NCBI GenBank assembly: GCA_020845635.1
Contig: JADLFI010000018.1
Span: 124,001-188,000 of the forward strand
Source: Bacteroidia bacterium
Lineage (GTDB): Bacteria > Bacteroidota > Bacteroidia > UBA4408
Direction: 5' to 3'
Length of the DNA stretch: 64,000 bases
Shown here: positions 17,503-24,081 of the stretch, piece after piece
How the letters are laid out: each line of letters starts with the position of its first letter
Position numbering within the stretch: position 1 is the stretch's first letter
Made by a program: the position numbers and the translations under genes
The notes under the pieces: generated by a model
The model's database searches: none
Told to the model about the DNA's origin: nothing
What the model saw: only the letters and a program-made list of their open reading frames with translations

Positions 17503-19077
17503 ATGAGCGAAGACCAAAAAAAACAACTCGAACAACAACTTTGGAACATTGCCAATACCTTGAGAGGCAAGATGAATGCGGATGAGTTCCGTGATTATAT
17601 TTTAGGTTTTATTTTCTATAAATATCTATCAGAAAGAATGGACATTTATGCGAACAGCATATTGAAAGCGGACAAGATTAAATACATAGATATTAAAGAA
17701 AACTCCAAACAAGGCAAAGAATACATTGAAGCCATCCGTGAGGAATCCTTGGAGAAATTGGGTTATTTCTTAAAACCTTCTGAATTGTTCAGCGAAGTGG
17801 CAAAGCGTGGCAACAGCGATAAAGAAGAAGATGAAAGCAATTTTATATTGGAAGACCTGCAAAAAATCCTTACCAATATTCAACAAAGCACAATGGGAAC
17901 AGAATCGGAAGAAGATTTTGACCATTTGTTTGAAGATATGGATTTAAACAGCACCAAATTGGGTAAAACTCCCGAAGCAAGAAATGCAATTATTGCAAAG
18001 GTGCTATCGCACCTTGATAAAATTGATTTTAAATTAGAGCATACCGAGTTAGATGTGTTGGGTGATGCTTACGAATATCTGATTGGACAATTTGCGAGTG
18101 GCGCAGGAAAAAAAGCAGGCGAGTTTTACACACCACAGGAAGTAAGCATGGTGCTTGCTAAACTTGTAACCACAGGCAAACAAAAACTAAAATCGGTTTA
18201 TGACCCAACTTGTGGTTCGGGTTCGTTGTTGCTTCGTGTGGCCCGAGAAGTAAAAGATGTAGCCATGTTTTACGGACAGGAACTTAACCGAACAACCTAT
18301 AACCTTGCCCGAATGAACATGATTTTGCACGGTGTGCATTATCGCAAATTCGACATTAAGCAAGAGGACACTCTGGAGCATCCGCAACATATTGATAAAA
18401 CCTTTGAAGCCATTGTTGCCAATCCGCCTTTCTCTGCCAAATGGAGTGCCAACCCTTTGTTTACAAGTGATGACCGCTTTAGCCAATACGGAAAGTTAGC
18501 ACCAAGCAGTAAAGCCGACTTTGCTTTTGTACAACACATGATTTATCACTTGGCAGAAAACGGAATCATGGCTATTGTTTTGCCGCATGGAGCATTGTTT
18601 CGCAGTGGTGCCGAGCAACACATTCGCAGATATTTAATTGAGGACAAAAACTATTTAGATGCCGTAATTGGTTTGCCGGCCAATATTTTTTACGGAACAA
18701 GTATTCCAACCTGCATTATGGTTTTTAAAAAATGCCGAGAAAATCCGGAAGATATTTTGTTCATTGATGCCGGCAACGATTTTGAAAAAGTAAAAACGCA
18801 AAATATTTTACGCGAGCAGCACATCAACAAAATCATTGACACCTACCGTCATCGTGCCGAAATTGATAAATACAGCAAAAAAGCCGGTTTGCAAGAAATT
18901 GCAAGCAATGATTATAATCTTAACATTCCACGCTATGTGGACACCTTTGAGGAAGAAGAACAAATTGACATTAATGCCATTGCCAATGAATTAAAAACCT
19001 TGGACAAAACCATTGAAAAAACAGATATAACCATTGCTACATTTTGTGCAGCATTGGGGATAGAAACACCTTTTTGA
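17503..19077 (+). CDS. hsdM: Type I restriction-modification system M subunit
   Basis: A 524-residue N6-adenine DNA methyltransferase of the HsdM family. The N-terminal helical domain (LWNIANTLRGKMNADEFRDYIL) is followed by the AdoMet-binding motif DPTCGSG (234-240) and the catalytic NPPF (307-310). GEFYTPQEVS before motif I is typical. With HsdS it methylates the recognition site, and with HsdR it cleaves unmethylated DNA. The partners lie 1.5 and 6 kb downstream, separated by cargo genes. The gene appears intact. Confidence 0.96.
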   Translation: MSEDQKKQLEQQLWNIANTLRGKMNADEFRDYILGFIFYKYLSERMDIYANSILKADKIKYIDIKENSKQGKEYIEAIREESLEKLGYFLKPSELFSEVAKRGNSDKEEDESNFILEDLQKILTNIQQSTMGTESEEDFDHLFEDMDLNSTKLGKTPEARNAIIAKVLSHLDKIDFKLEHTELDVLGDAYEYLIGQFASGAGKKAGEFYTPQEVSMVLAKLVTTGKQKLKSVYDPTCGSGSLLLRVAREVKDVAMFYGQELNRTTYNLARMNMILHGVHYRKFDIKQEDTLEHPQHIDKTFEAIVANPPFSAKWSANPLFTSDDRFSQYGKLAPSSKADFAFVQHMIYHLAENGIMAIVLPHGALFRSGAEQHIRRYLIEDKNYLDAVIGLPANIFYGTSIPTCIMVFKKCRENPEDILFIDAGNDFEKVKTQNILREQHINKIIDTYRHRAEIDKYSKKAGLQEIASNDYNLNIPRYVDTFEEEEQIDINAIANELKTLDKTIEKTDITIATFCAALGIETPF

Positions 19078-19091
19078 TAGGCATTCTAAAA

Positions 19092-19649
19092 ATGGATAAA
19101 TTCAAAAATAAATATCGAATACCGTCTGCCCGATTGCAAAATTGGGATTATAGCAGCAATGGTGCCTATTTTATTACCATTTGCACCCAAAACAGGGAAC
19201 ATTTTTTTGGCGAAATTGTGAATAACAAAATGCAATTAAACGAATTGGGGCAATTGGCAGAAAAATACTGGTTAGAAATACCCAATCATTTTCCATTTAT
19301 TGAATTGGAAAATTTTGTGGTAATGCCCAACCATACGCACGGGATATTGATTATAGATTCCAATTCCAATTGTAGAGGCGCGATTAATCGCGCCTCTACA
19401 ATTGGAATTGGCGGTGTCACAGGAAATAAAAATCCTATGTTGCACCAAAATATTTCCCGAATAATTCGATGGTACAAAGGGCGTTGTTCATTTGAAATGC
19501 ATAAAATCCACGCAGATTTTGCCTGGCAATCCCGTTTTCACGACCATATTATTCGTGATACACCATCATTTAAACGCATACAAACCTATATTAAAAACAA
19601 TCCAATGAATTGGAATGAGGATAAATTTTATGGAAACAACAACCAATAA
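19092..19649 (+). CDS. REP-associated tyrosine transposase (RAYT) 1, Y1/HUH type
   Basis: A 185-residue single-strand transposase of the TnpA-REP family. The N-terminal strand GAYFITICTQNREHFFGEI, the HUH motif MPNHTHGI and the catalytic tyrosine in YIKNNPMNWNEDKF are all present, so it looks functional. I chose the ATG at 19092 because family members begin at about this point. It starts 14 bases after hsdM and its stop overlaps the ATG of a broken hsdS copy. A perfect 52-bp palindrome sits inside the frame at 19360-19411. RAYTs process REP-like hairpins, so the embedded palindrome may be its own substrate. Confidence 0.88.
   Translation: MDKFKNKYRIPSARLQNWDYSSNGAYFITICTQNREHFFGEIVNNKMQLNELGQLAEKYWLEIPNHFPFIELENFVVMPNHTHGILIIDSNSNCRGAINRASTIGIGGVTGNKNPMLHQNISRIIRWYKGRCSFEMHKIHADFAWQSRFHDHIIRDTPSFKRIQTYIKNNPMNWNEDKFYGNNNQ
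19360..19411. repeat. Perfect 52-bp palindrome inside RAYT 1
   Basis: Two 26-base arms without spacer: the left arm is 19360-19385 and the right arm 19386-19411, with centre GATTAATC. Every base pairs. The arms contain GTAGAGGCGCGATT and its complement. The insert is in frame and encodes NCRGAINRASTIG between the HUH motif and the C-terminal helix, a variable loop of the family. It could form a cruciform or mRNA hairpin. Confidence 0.95.
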
Positions 19650-19713
19650 AAACCAAAACACACCACAACTCCGTTTCCCCGAATTTACAGGCGAATGGGA
19701 AAAAATAAAATGA
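19630..19713 (+). pseudogene. Truncated duplicate of the hsdS 5' end
   Basis: ATG followed by 26 more codons and TGA. The peptide reads TTTNKNQNTPQLRFPEFTGE and is nearly the same as the start of the intact hsdS at 20570, with about four base differences in about 70. It overlaps the end of RAYT 1 and is followed by the rhuM fragment. It marks where hsdS once began and where the RhuM/GxxExxY module entered. Confidence 0.85.
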
Positions 19714-19719
19714 AATTAT

Positions 19720-20043
19720 ATGGAAAAAAGTAAAATAATAATATATCAAACAGAGGACGGCAAAACTAAAATTGAAACGCGGTTAGAGGATGAAACGGTT
19801 TGGCTTACACAAGCTCAATTGTGTGAATTGTTCCAAAAATCCAAATCAACTGTGAGTGAACACATCAAGAATATTTTTGAAGAAGGCGAATTGGATGCTA
19901 ACTCAGTTGTTCGGAATTTCCGAATAACTGCCGCTGATGGTAAAAACTACAATACTGCTTTCTACAACTTAGACGTAATTATATCAGTAGGCTATAGTGT
20001 TAAAAGTCACCAAGGTACCAAGTTTAGCATCTGTCAGTATTAG
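19720..20043 (+). pseudogene. Truncated RhuM-family gene
   Basis: 107 residues that match the start of the RhuM virulence-protein family: IIIYQTEDGKTKIETRLEDE, VWLTQAQLCELFQKSKSTVSEHIKNIFEEGEL and the NLDVIISVGYSVKSHQGTKF segment. The family is about 330 residues long. Here the frame turns to an unrelated ending after the conserved SHQGT motif and stops, so the C-terminal two thirds are lost. RhuM genes are frequent passengers between hsdM, hsdS and hsdR in type I systems. The N-terminal helix-turn-helix alone might still be expressed. Confidence 0.75.
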
Positions 20044-20055
20044 GATTTTTAAGAT

Positions 20056-20074
20056 TTAAGGATGATAGGATTAA
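20056..20074 (+). repeat. 19-bp direct repeat, left copy
   Basis: TTAAGGATGATAGGATTAA occurs here just upstream of the GxxExxY gene and again, identically, at 20491-20509 near its 3' end. Confidence 0.85.
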
Positions 20075-20087
20075 AAAATGAAAAGAA

Positions 20088-20573
20088 ATGAAATACGAGG
20101 AAATAACCCATAAAATTATTGGATGTGCGATGAAAGTACATAGCACTTTGGGTAATGGCTTTCAAGAAGTGATATACCAAAGAGCTTTGGCTATTGAAAT
20201 GCAAAATAAAGGACTAAATTTTCAAAGAGAAATGGAAATGACCATATTTTATGAAGGCATTGATATTGGAACAAGAAGAGTTGATTTTTTTGTGGAAGAT
20301 ACAATAATGGTAGAACTTAAAGCTTTGATAAAATTAGAAGATGTGCATTTGGCACAAGCGATGAATTATTGCCAAGCCTATAAATTGCCGGTTGGATTAT
20401 TGATAAATTTCGGAGCAAAAAGTTTAGAATTTAAACGCGTTTATAATCTCACTCACCCTGAAAATAAGTTAGATTCAAAATTAAAAGCAATTAAGGATGA
20501 TAGGATTAATTTATCAAATGAATCCAACATCCTACAATCAAATAATCCTATAAATCCAAATTTAGACAAATGA
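20088..20573 (+). CDS. GxxExxY protein (PDDEXK_3 family)
   Basis: A 161-residue protein with the naming motif GFQEVIY at residues 24-30 (Gly24, Glu27, Tyr30). A PD-(D/E)xK-like core follows in RRVDFFVEDTIMVELKAL, with Asp66, Glu76 and Lys78, and then LAQAMNYCQAYKLPVGLLINFG. The family is PDDEXK-nuclease-like, with unknown cellular role. Members are also found in intervening sequences of 23S rRNA genes. The stop overlaps the hsdS start (ATGA), so translation of hsdS may be coupled to it. The last 20 codons lie in repeat DNA. Confidence 0.88.
   Translation: MKYEEITHKIIGCAMKVHSTLGNGFQEVIYQRALAIEMQNKGLNFQREMEMTIFYEGIDIGTRRVDFFVEDTIMVELKALIKLEDVHLAQAMNYCQAYKLPVGLLINFGAKSLEFKRVYNLTHPENKLDSKLKAIKDDRINLSNESNILQSNNPINPNLDK
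20491..20509 (+). repeat. 19-bp direct repeat, right copy
   Basis: Identical to 20056-20074. Downstream, up to 20565, the motif AATCC/ATCCT recurs four times. It looks like an imperfect inverted counterpart of the AGGATT-rich DNA upstream of the GxxExxY gene. Confidence 0.85.
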
Positions 20574-21802
20574 CAACAACCAATAAAAACCAAAACACAC
20601 CACCACTCCGTTTTCCTGAATTTACAGGTGAATGGGAAAAATTAAAGTTATCACATTTTCTTACAAGATATTCTGAAACCAATAAAGACGAAGAATTTAG
20701 TCTTGATGATATTTTATCGTTATCATCATATCACGGAATTGTAAGTAGAAAAGAGCTACTTGAAGATACATATAACAATGTAAATCATCTAAATTATAAA
20801 AAGACAAGATTTAATGACTTTGTTTATGGAAAGAGTATTAGTGCAAATTATCCTTTTGGCTTATTTAAAGTAAATAATTTAAAAGACGGTTTGCTGTCTA
20901 CACTTTACTTTACTTTTAAGGTTAAAGACACAGTTTGTCCAATTTTTTTGGATTGTTATTTTAGTCATTTCACAAGAGCAAATAATTTTTTGAGAAAGTT
21001 TGTTTTGGTTGGAGATAGATATATTACAGCAGATGCAGATTATTTACTAAGTGGTAGAATCTTCCTGCCAAAACAAAAAGTAGAGCAAACCAAAATTGCC
21101 TCCTTTCTCACTGCCGTAGATGAAAAAATACAAGCCCTCAAACAAAAGAAAAACGGGCTGGAGCAATACAAAAAAGGGGTGATGCAGAGGATATTTAATT
21201 ACGAATGTGATAATGACGAATTACGAATCCGTTTCAAAGATGAGAACGGAAAAGACTTTCCAAAATGGGAAATGAAAAAGTTGGGGGAGGTGTGTGAAAT
21301 AACAATGGGGCAATCACCAAGTTCAAATTCATATAACTCAATTGGTAATGGAATACCATTAATTCAAGGAAATGCGGATATTCAAAACAGATTAACAAAT
21401 CCAAGAAATTGGACAACTGAAAAAACAAAGGAATGTAATATTGGCGATTTAATTTTAACTGTAAGAGCACCTGTTGGGGCTGTAGCAAAATCAATTCATA
21501 ATGCTTGTATAGGAAGAGGAGTTTGTTCTATTAAGAATAATTCAAAAAGTAACATTGAATTTATTTATCAGTTCCTTTTGAGCTTTGAAAGTAAATGGAG
21601 CAATTTGGAACAAGGAAGTACATTTGCAGCAGTAAGTGGTAATGAAATTAAATCTTTAAAAATTCCAATCCCCTCCCTTCCCGAACAAGAAAAAATTGCA
21701 AATTTTCTATCTGCGATAGACGAAAAAATAAACCATACCCAAACGCAAATAGAAAAAACAGAACACTGGAAAAAAGGCTTGTTGCAAAAAATGTTTGTGT
21801 AA
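20570..21802 (+). CDS. hsdS: Type I restriction-modification system S subunit
   Basis: A 410-residue specificity subunit that selects the bipartite DNA target. Target-recognition domain 1 spans about residues 10-165. The central conserved coiled coil is KIASFLTAVDEKIQALKQKK (about 174-200). Target-recognition domain 2 spans about 230-370, and the closing coiled coil is EKIANFLSAIDEKINH...WKKGLLQKMFV. Both halves look intact. Pieces of other hsdS copies lie at 19630-19713 and 22918-23061. The start overlaps the stop of the GxxExxY gene. Confidence 0.95.
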   Translation: MTTTNKNQNTPPLRFPEFTGEWEKLKLSHFLTRYSETNKDEEFSLDDILSLSSYHGIVSRKELLEDTYNNVNHLNYKKTRFNDFVYGKSISANYPFGLFKVNNLKDGLLSTLYFTFKVKDTVCPIFLDCYFSHFTRANNFLRKFVLVGDRYITADADYLLSGRIFLPKQKVEQTKIASFLTAVDEKIQALKQKKNGLEQYKKGVMQRIFNYECDNDELRIRFKDENGKDFPKWEMKKLGEVCEITMGQSPSSNSYNSIGNGIPLIQGNADIQNRLTNPRNWTTEKTKECNIGDLILTVRAPVGAVAKSIHNACIGRGVCSIKNNSKSNIEFIYQFLLSFESKWSNLEQGSTFAAVSGNEIKSLKIPIPSLPEQEKIANFLSAIDEKINHTQTQIEKTEHWKKGLLQKMFV

Positions 21803-21814
21803 GTAGGTTTAAAT

Positions 21815-21856
21815 TTACCGTGAAAAATTATATATTTGTGTAGCTTTTCACGGTAA
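21815..21856 (+). promoter_or_regulatory. Fic promoter with flanking perfect inverted repeat
   Basis: TTACCGTGAAAA (21815-21826) and TTTTCACGGTAA (21845-21856) are perfectly complementary 12-base arms, 18 bases apart. Between them lies TATATTTG (21831-21838), a perfect -7 element, so transcription would start in or near the right arm, about 25 bases before the fic ATG. This is the layout of a repressor operator, and alternatively an mRNA hairpin. Confidence 0.7.
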
Positions 21857-21871
21857 GTAAAGGTAGTTAAA

Positions 21872-22783
21872 ATGATTAATCAAACCACAAAAAACAAAAT
21901 AGAAGCCCTGCAAAACCGCTACATTGCATTGGCTAAAGGCAACGAGCCTTTGCTGAAAGAAATAGCCCTTGCCGAAATTCCCGAAATGGTGTACAACTCA
22001 AACGCCATAGAAAACTCAACACTTACTTTAGAAGACACCGAAAGAATATTGGCAGGCGATACCTTAAACCGCAAAGTAAACGTGCGTGAAGTTTACGAAG
22101 CCAAAAATTTGGCAAAAATTACCGAAAACCTGCTTAAAAAAAACAAACACAAACTTAATATCAAACTCATTTTAGATTTACACAAAACCCTGCTTACTCA
22201 TATTAACGACAGTATTGCGGGGCGTTTTCGCAGTGGTAAAGAATGGGTGCGCGTGGGCAGTCATTTAGGCGCCAACCCAAAATTTGTGCCTACCTTAATG
22301 CAAGAGTTGGTTGAAAACTACAATAAAAAATCGAATAGTTATTTTTTAGATACAATAGCCCGCTTTCACGCAGAGTTTGAAACCATTCACCCTTTTGTTG
22401 ATGGCAACGGACGTATGGGCAGGCTGCTTATCAATTTACAATTAATGAATGTAGGATTGCCACCTATTATCATTCAAAACAAAAGTAAAAACACAGCGTA
22501 TTATCCATTATTTTCACAATACCAAACTAAAATGAAATTTGGCGGCTTTACAGCATTGTTTGCATTGCTCTTGCAAGAGGCATTACACAAACGAATAACA
22601 CTACTCACGGCAAAAAAAATAATTCCGCTTTCGGTATGGGCTTCGCAAAATGGCGTAAAACCCAACGTGGCAGCCAACAAAGCAAAACGGCAAACCATTC
22701 CCGCATTTCGTATGCGCGAAAAATGGATGATAGCAGAAGAATCAATTACGAATGGTTTAATTACGAATAATGAAGAAGAATAA
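21872..22783 (+). CDS. Fic family protein, class II
   Basis: A 303-residue Fic protein that would transfer AMP (or another nucleotide moiety) from NTP to a target hydroxyl. The active-site loop HPFVDGNGRMGR (173-184) fits HPFxxGNGRxxR fully, with catalytic His173. An N-terminal inhibitory motif SNAIEN (43-48, pattern S/TxxxE-G/N) marks it as a self-inhibited class II member. The C-terminal 60 residues hold a helix-turn-helix-like segment (KPNVAANKAKRQTIPAF), which may bind the inverted repeat upstream. Its target is unknown. It is cargo between hsdS and hsdR, as often seen in type I loci. Confidence 0.92.
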   Translation: MINQTTKNKIEALQNRYIALAKGNEPLLKEIALAEIPEMVYNSNAIENSTLTLEDTERILAGDTLNRKVNVREVYEAKNLAKITENLLKKNKHKLNIKLILDLHKTLLTHINDSIAGRFRSGKEWVRVGSHLGANPKFVPTLMQELVENYNKKSNSYFLDTIARFHAEFETIHPFVDGNGRMGRLLINLQLMNVGLPPIIIQNKSKNTAYYPLFSQYQTKMKFGGFTALFALLLQEALHKRITLLTAKKIIPLSVWASQNGVKPNVAANKAKRQTIPAFRMREKWMIAEESITNGLITNNEEE

Positions 22784-23129
22784 TGTTATACAGCAAAAAA
22801 GCTATGCTTTTGCCGTGCAAATTGTAAAGGGATATCAATATTTATGTGAAGATAAAATGGAGTTTACACTAAGCAAACAATTGTTGAGGTCAGGAACTTC
22901 GCTAGGTGTAAACATTGATTTTACAAAATATATTACAGGAAGTACAATTCCACATATTTATTTCAAAGATTATAAAAATGAAGAAATCCATCTTCCCTCC
23001 CTACCCGAACAAGAAAAAATTGCGAATTTTTTATCTGCCATAGACGAAAAAATAAACCATAACCATACACAGCCCGAGAAGCCACCCCGAAAAGCCGCCC
23101 CAAAAGACGAAAAAAAATATAAAAAGAAA
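22770..23129 (+). pseudogene. Composite remnant: four-helix-bundle (S23) start joined to an hsdS end
   Basis: The first 49 codons match the N-terminus of the S23/four-helix-bundle proteins (KSYAFAVQIVKGYQYLCEDK, then LSKQLLRSGTSLGVNI) and break exactly where the family would continue with EEA. From about 22918 the frame switches to the end of an HsdS target-recognition domain and the closing coiled coil (YFKDYKNEEIHLPSLPEQEK, then IANFLSAIDEKINH). From about 23061 it decays. The hsdS part matches 21671-21737 with four differences in 67 bases, but the preceding domain residues differ from the intact hsdS. The start overlaps the fic stop by 14 bases. The open frame continues into RAYT 2. Confidence 0.8.
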
Positions 23130-23753
23130 ATGAACCAATACAATCCACATAAACACCACAGGCGTTCCATACGGTTAAAAGGATACGATTACGCACAGGC
23201 AGGATTGTATTTTATAACAATCTGTGTACAAAACCGAGAATGTTTGTTTGGAACCGTTGAAAATGGCGAGATGATATTGAATGAATATGGACAGATTGCA
23301 TATAATGAATGGCAAAAAACACCAGAAATTCGCACCAATGTGGCATTGGGTGAATTTATCATCATGCCCAATCATATTCATGGCATCGTGGAAATTATTT
23401 TTCAAAAAGAAAATTCAAAATCAGAAATTGGGAAATTTCAATCGCCATCTCAAACCATTGGCTCAATAATAAGAGGCTATAAAATAGCCACCATAAAAAA
23501 AATTAAAGATTTAATTTCATTAAATTCTGGGGGCGAATTGAAATCCGAAATAAATAGGGGCGAATCAAAAACCGGAATAAATAGGGGCGAATTGAAATTC
23601 GCCCCAACGGAAAAAATAATCCAATTAGATTTTAAAATTTGGCAGCGCAATTATTACGAACACATCATTCGCAATGAACAAGCATACCAAAATATTTCAA
23701 ATTACATCGTCAATAATCCATTAAATTGGAATAAAGATAAATTTCATGGCTAA
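23130..23753 (+). CDS. REP-associated tyrosine transposase (RAYT) 2, Y1/HUH type
   Basis: A 207-residue Y1 transposase related to but distinct from RAYT 1. It has GYDYAQAGLYFITICVQNRE, the HUH motif MPNHIHGI and the catalytic tyrosine in NYIVNNPLNWNKDKFHG. I placed the start at the in-frame ATG at 23130, because the sequence upstream belongs to the S23/hsdS remnant. Its stop codon lies inside the first codons of a broken hsdR copy (ATGGCTAA). A 27-base tandem repeat ending in a palindrome is embedded in the frame at 23530-23605, in the same variable loop as the palindrome of RAYT 1. Confidence 0.87.
   Translation: MNQYNPHKHHRRSIRLKGYDYAQAGLYFITICVQNRECLFGTVENGEMILNEYGQIAYNEWQKTPEIRTNVALGEFIIMPNHIHGIVEIIFQKENSKSEIGKFQSPSQTIGSIIRGYKIATIKKIKDLISLNSGGELKSEINRGESKTGINRGELKFAPTEKIIQLDFKIWQRNYYEHIIRNEQAYQNISNYIVNNPLNWNKDKFHG
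23530..23605 (+). repeat. In-frame 27-base tandem repeat ending in a palindrome
   Basis: Two 27-base units (23530-23556 and 23557-23583) start with GGGGCGAAT and end with ATAAATA. A third, partial unit (23584-23605) is the hairpin GGGGCGAATT-GA-AATTCGCCCC. The units encode the nine-residue pattern (R/G)GE(L/S)K(S/T)(E/G)IN. This resembles REP-type DNA carried inside a RAYT gene. Confidence 0.9.
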
Positions 23754-23853
23754 ACAACCCGAACAAATATTAGAAGAACAATTAGTCGCCAATCTTCAAA
23801 AATTGGGCTATCAATTTGTTGCTGTCACAGATAAAAAAAGCATTGTTAAGTAA
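23746..23853 (+). pseudogene. Truncated duplicate of the hsdR 5' end
   Basis: ATG plus 34 codons and TAA. The peptide AKQPEQILEEQLVANLQKLG is almost the start of HsdR. The first 41 bases are identical to those at 25030. After codon 35 the frame ends. It overlaps the RAYT 2 stop codon and precedes the AbiF module, marking where hsdR once began. Confidence 0.88.
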
Positions 23854-23912
23854 ATTATTCTGCTAGCTAAATTATTGATATGGAGAGAAATAGAAAATAT
23901 AGTTTGAAAAAG

Positions 23913-23943
23913 TTTACAGAATTCAAAAATCGTTGTACCTTTG
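23913..23943 (+). promoter_or_regulatory. Promoter upstream of the abiF-type RNA
   Basis: TTTA at 23913-23916, a 19-base spacer and a perfect -7 element TACCTTTG at 23936-23943 predict a start near 23950. The small palindrome GTACT-AAT-AGTAC (23943-23955) overlaps this start and could be an operator. Confidence 0.6.
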
Positions 23944-23949
23944 TACTAA

Positions 23950-24073
23950 TAGTACTCGTTCAGCATACCGTAAGATCTGCTAGCGGGTCATTCTATAAAG
24001 ATAGTAATTTTACTAACAATAATACACCTCCTATGCCTCTCCACGATGCACACTTAGGGGGTTTTCTCTTTTT
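23950..24073 (+). ncRNA. Candidate abiF-type small RNA upstream of the HEPN toxin
   Basis: About 120 non-coding bases lie between a strong promoter and the toxin ATG at 24082. They contain a short hairpin TAGTA/TACTA (24002-24015). They end with CCTCCTA (24027-24033), which pairs with TAGGGGG (24055-24061, one G-T pair), followed directly by TTTTCTCTTTTT, an intrinsic-terminator layout eight bases before the toxin gene. A conserved 'abiF RNA' motif is known upstream of abiF-like genes in Bacteroidota and Firmicutes, and RNA antitoxins for such HEPN proteins have been proposed. Size, place and terminator fit, but I have not compared it with the Rfam model. A short 65-codon frame across the region has no coding character. 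Confidence 0.6.
24027..24072 (+). terminator. Terminator-like hairpin between RNA and toxin gene
   Basis: A 7-bp GC-rich stem (24027-24033 with 24055-24061) encloses a 21-base loop and is followed by a T-rich tract. It would end the small RNA and limit readthrough into the toxin gene. Confidence 0.55.
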
Positions 24074-24081
24074 ATAGCCCT

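Noticed and set aside
19630-23061. Phase-variable hsdS inversion system
   Set aside because: The hsdS copies are in the same orientation, and no inverted repeats or recombinase gene are present. Deletion or gene conversion is possible, but not inversion.
23530-23605. CRISPR-like repeats
   Set aside because: The 27-base units are adjacent without spacers and lie in a transposase reading frame.
23880-24077. 65-codon open frame between the hsdR copy and the Abi gene
   Set aside because: It spans the promoter and the hairpins, has no recognisable protein features, and the RNA interpretation fits better.
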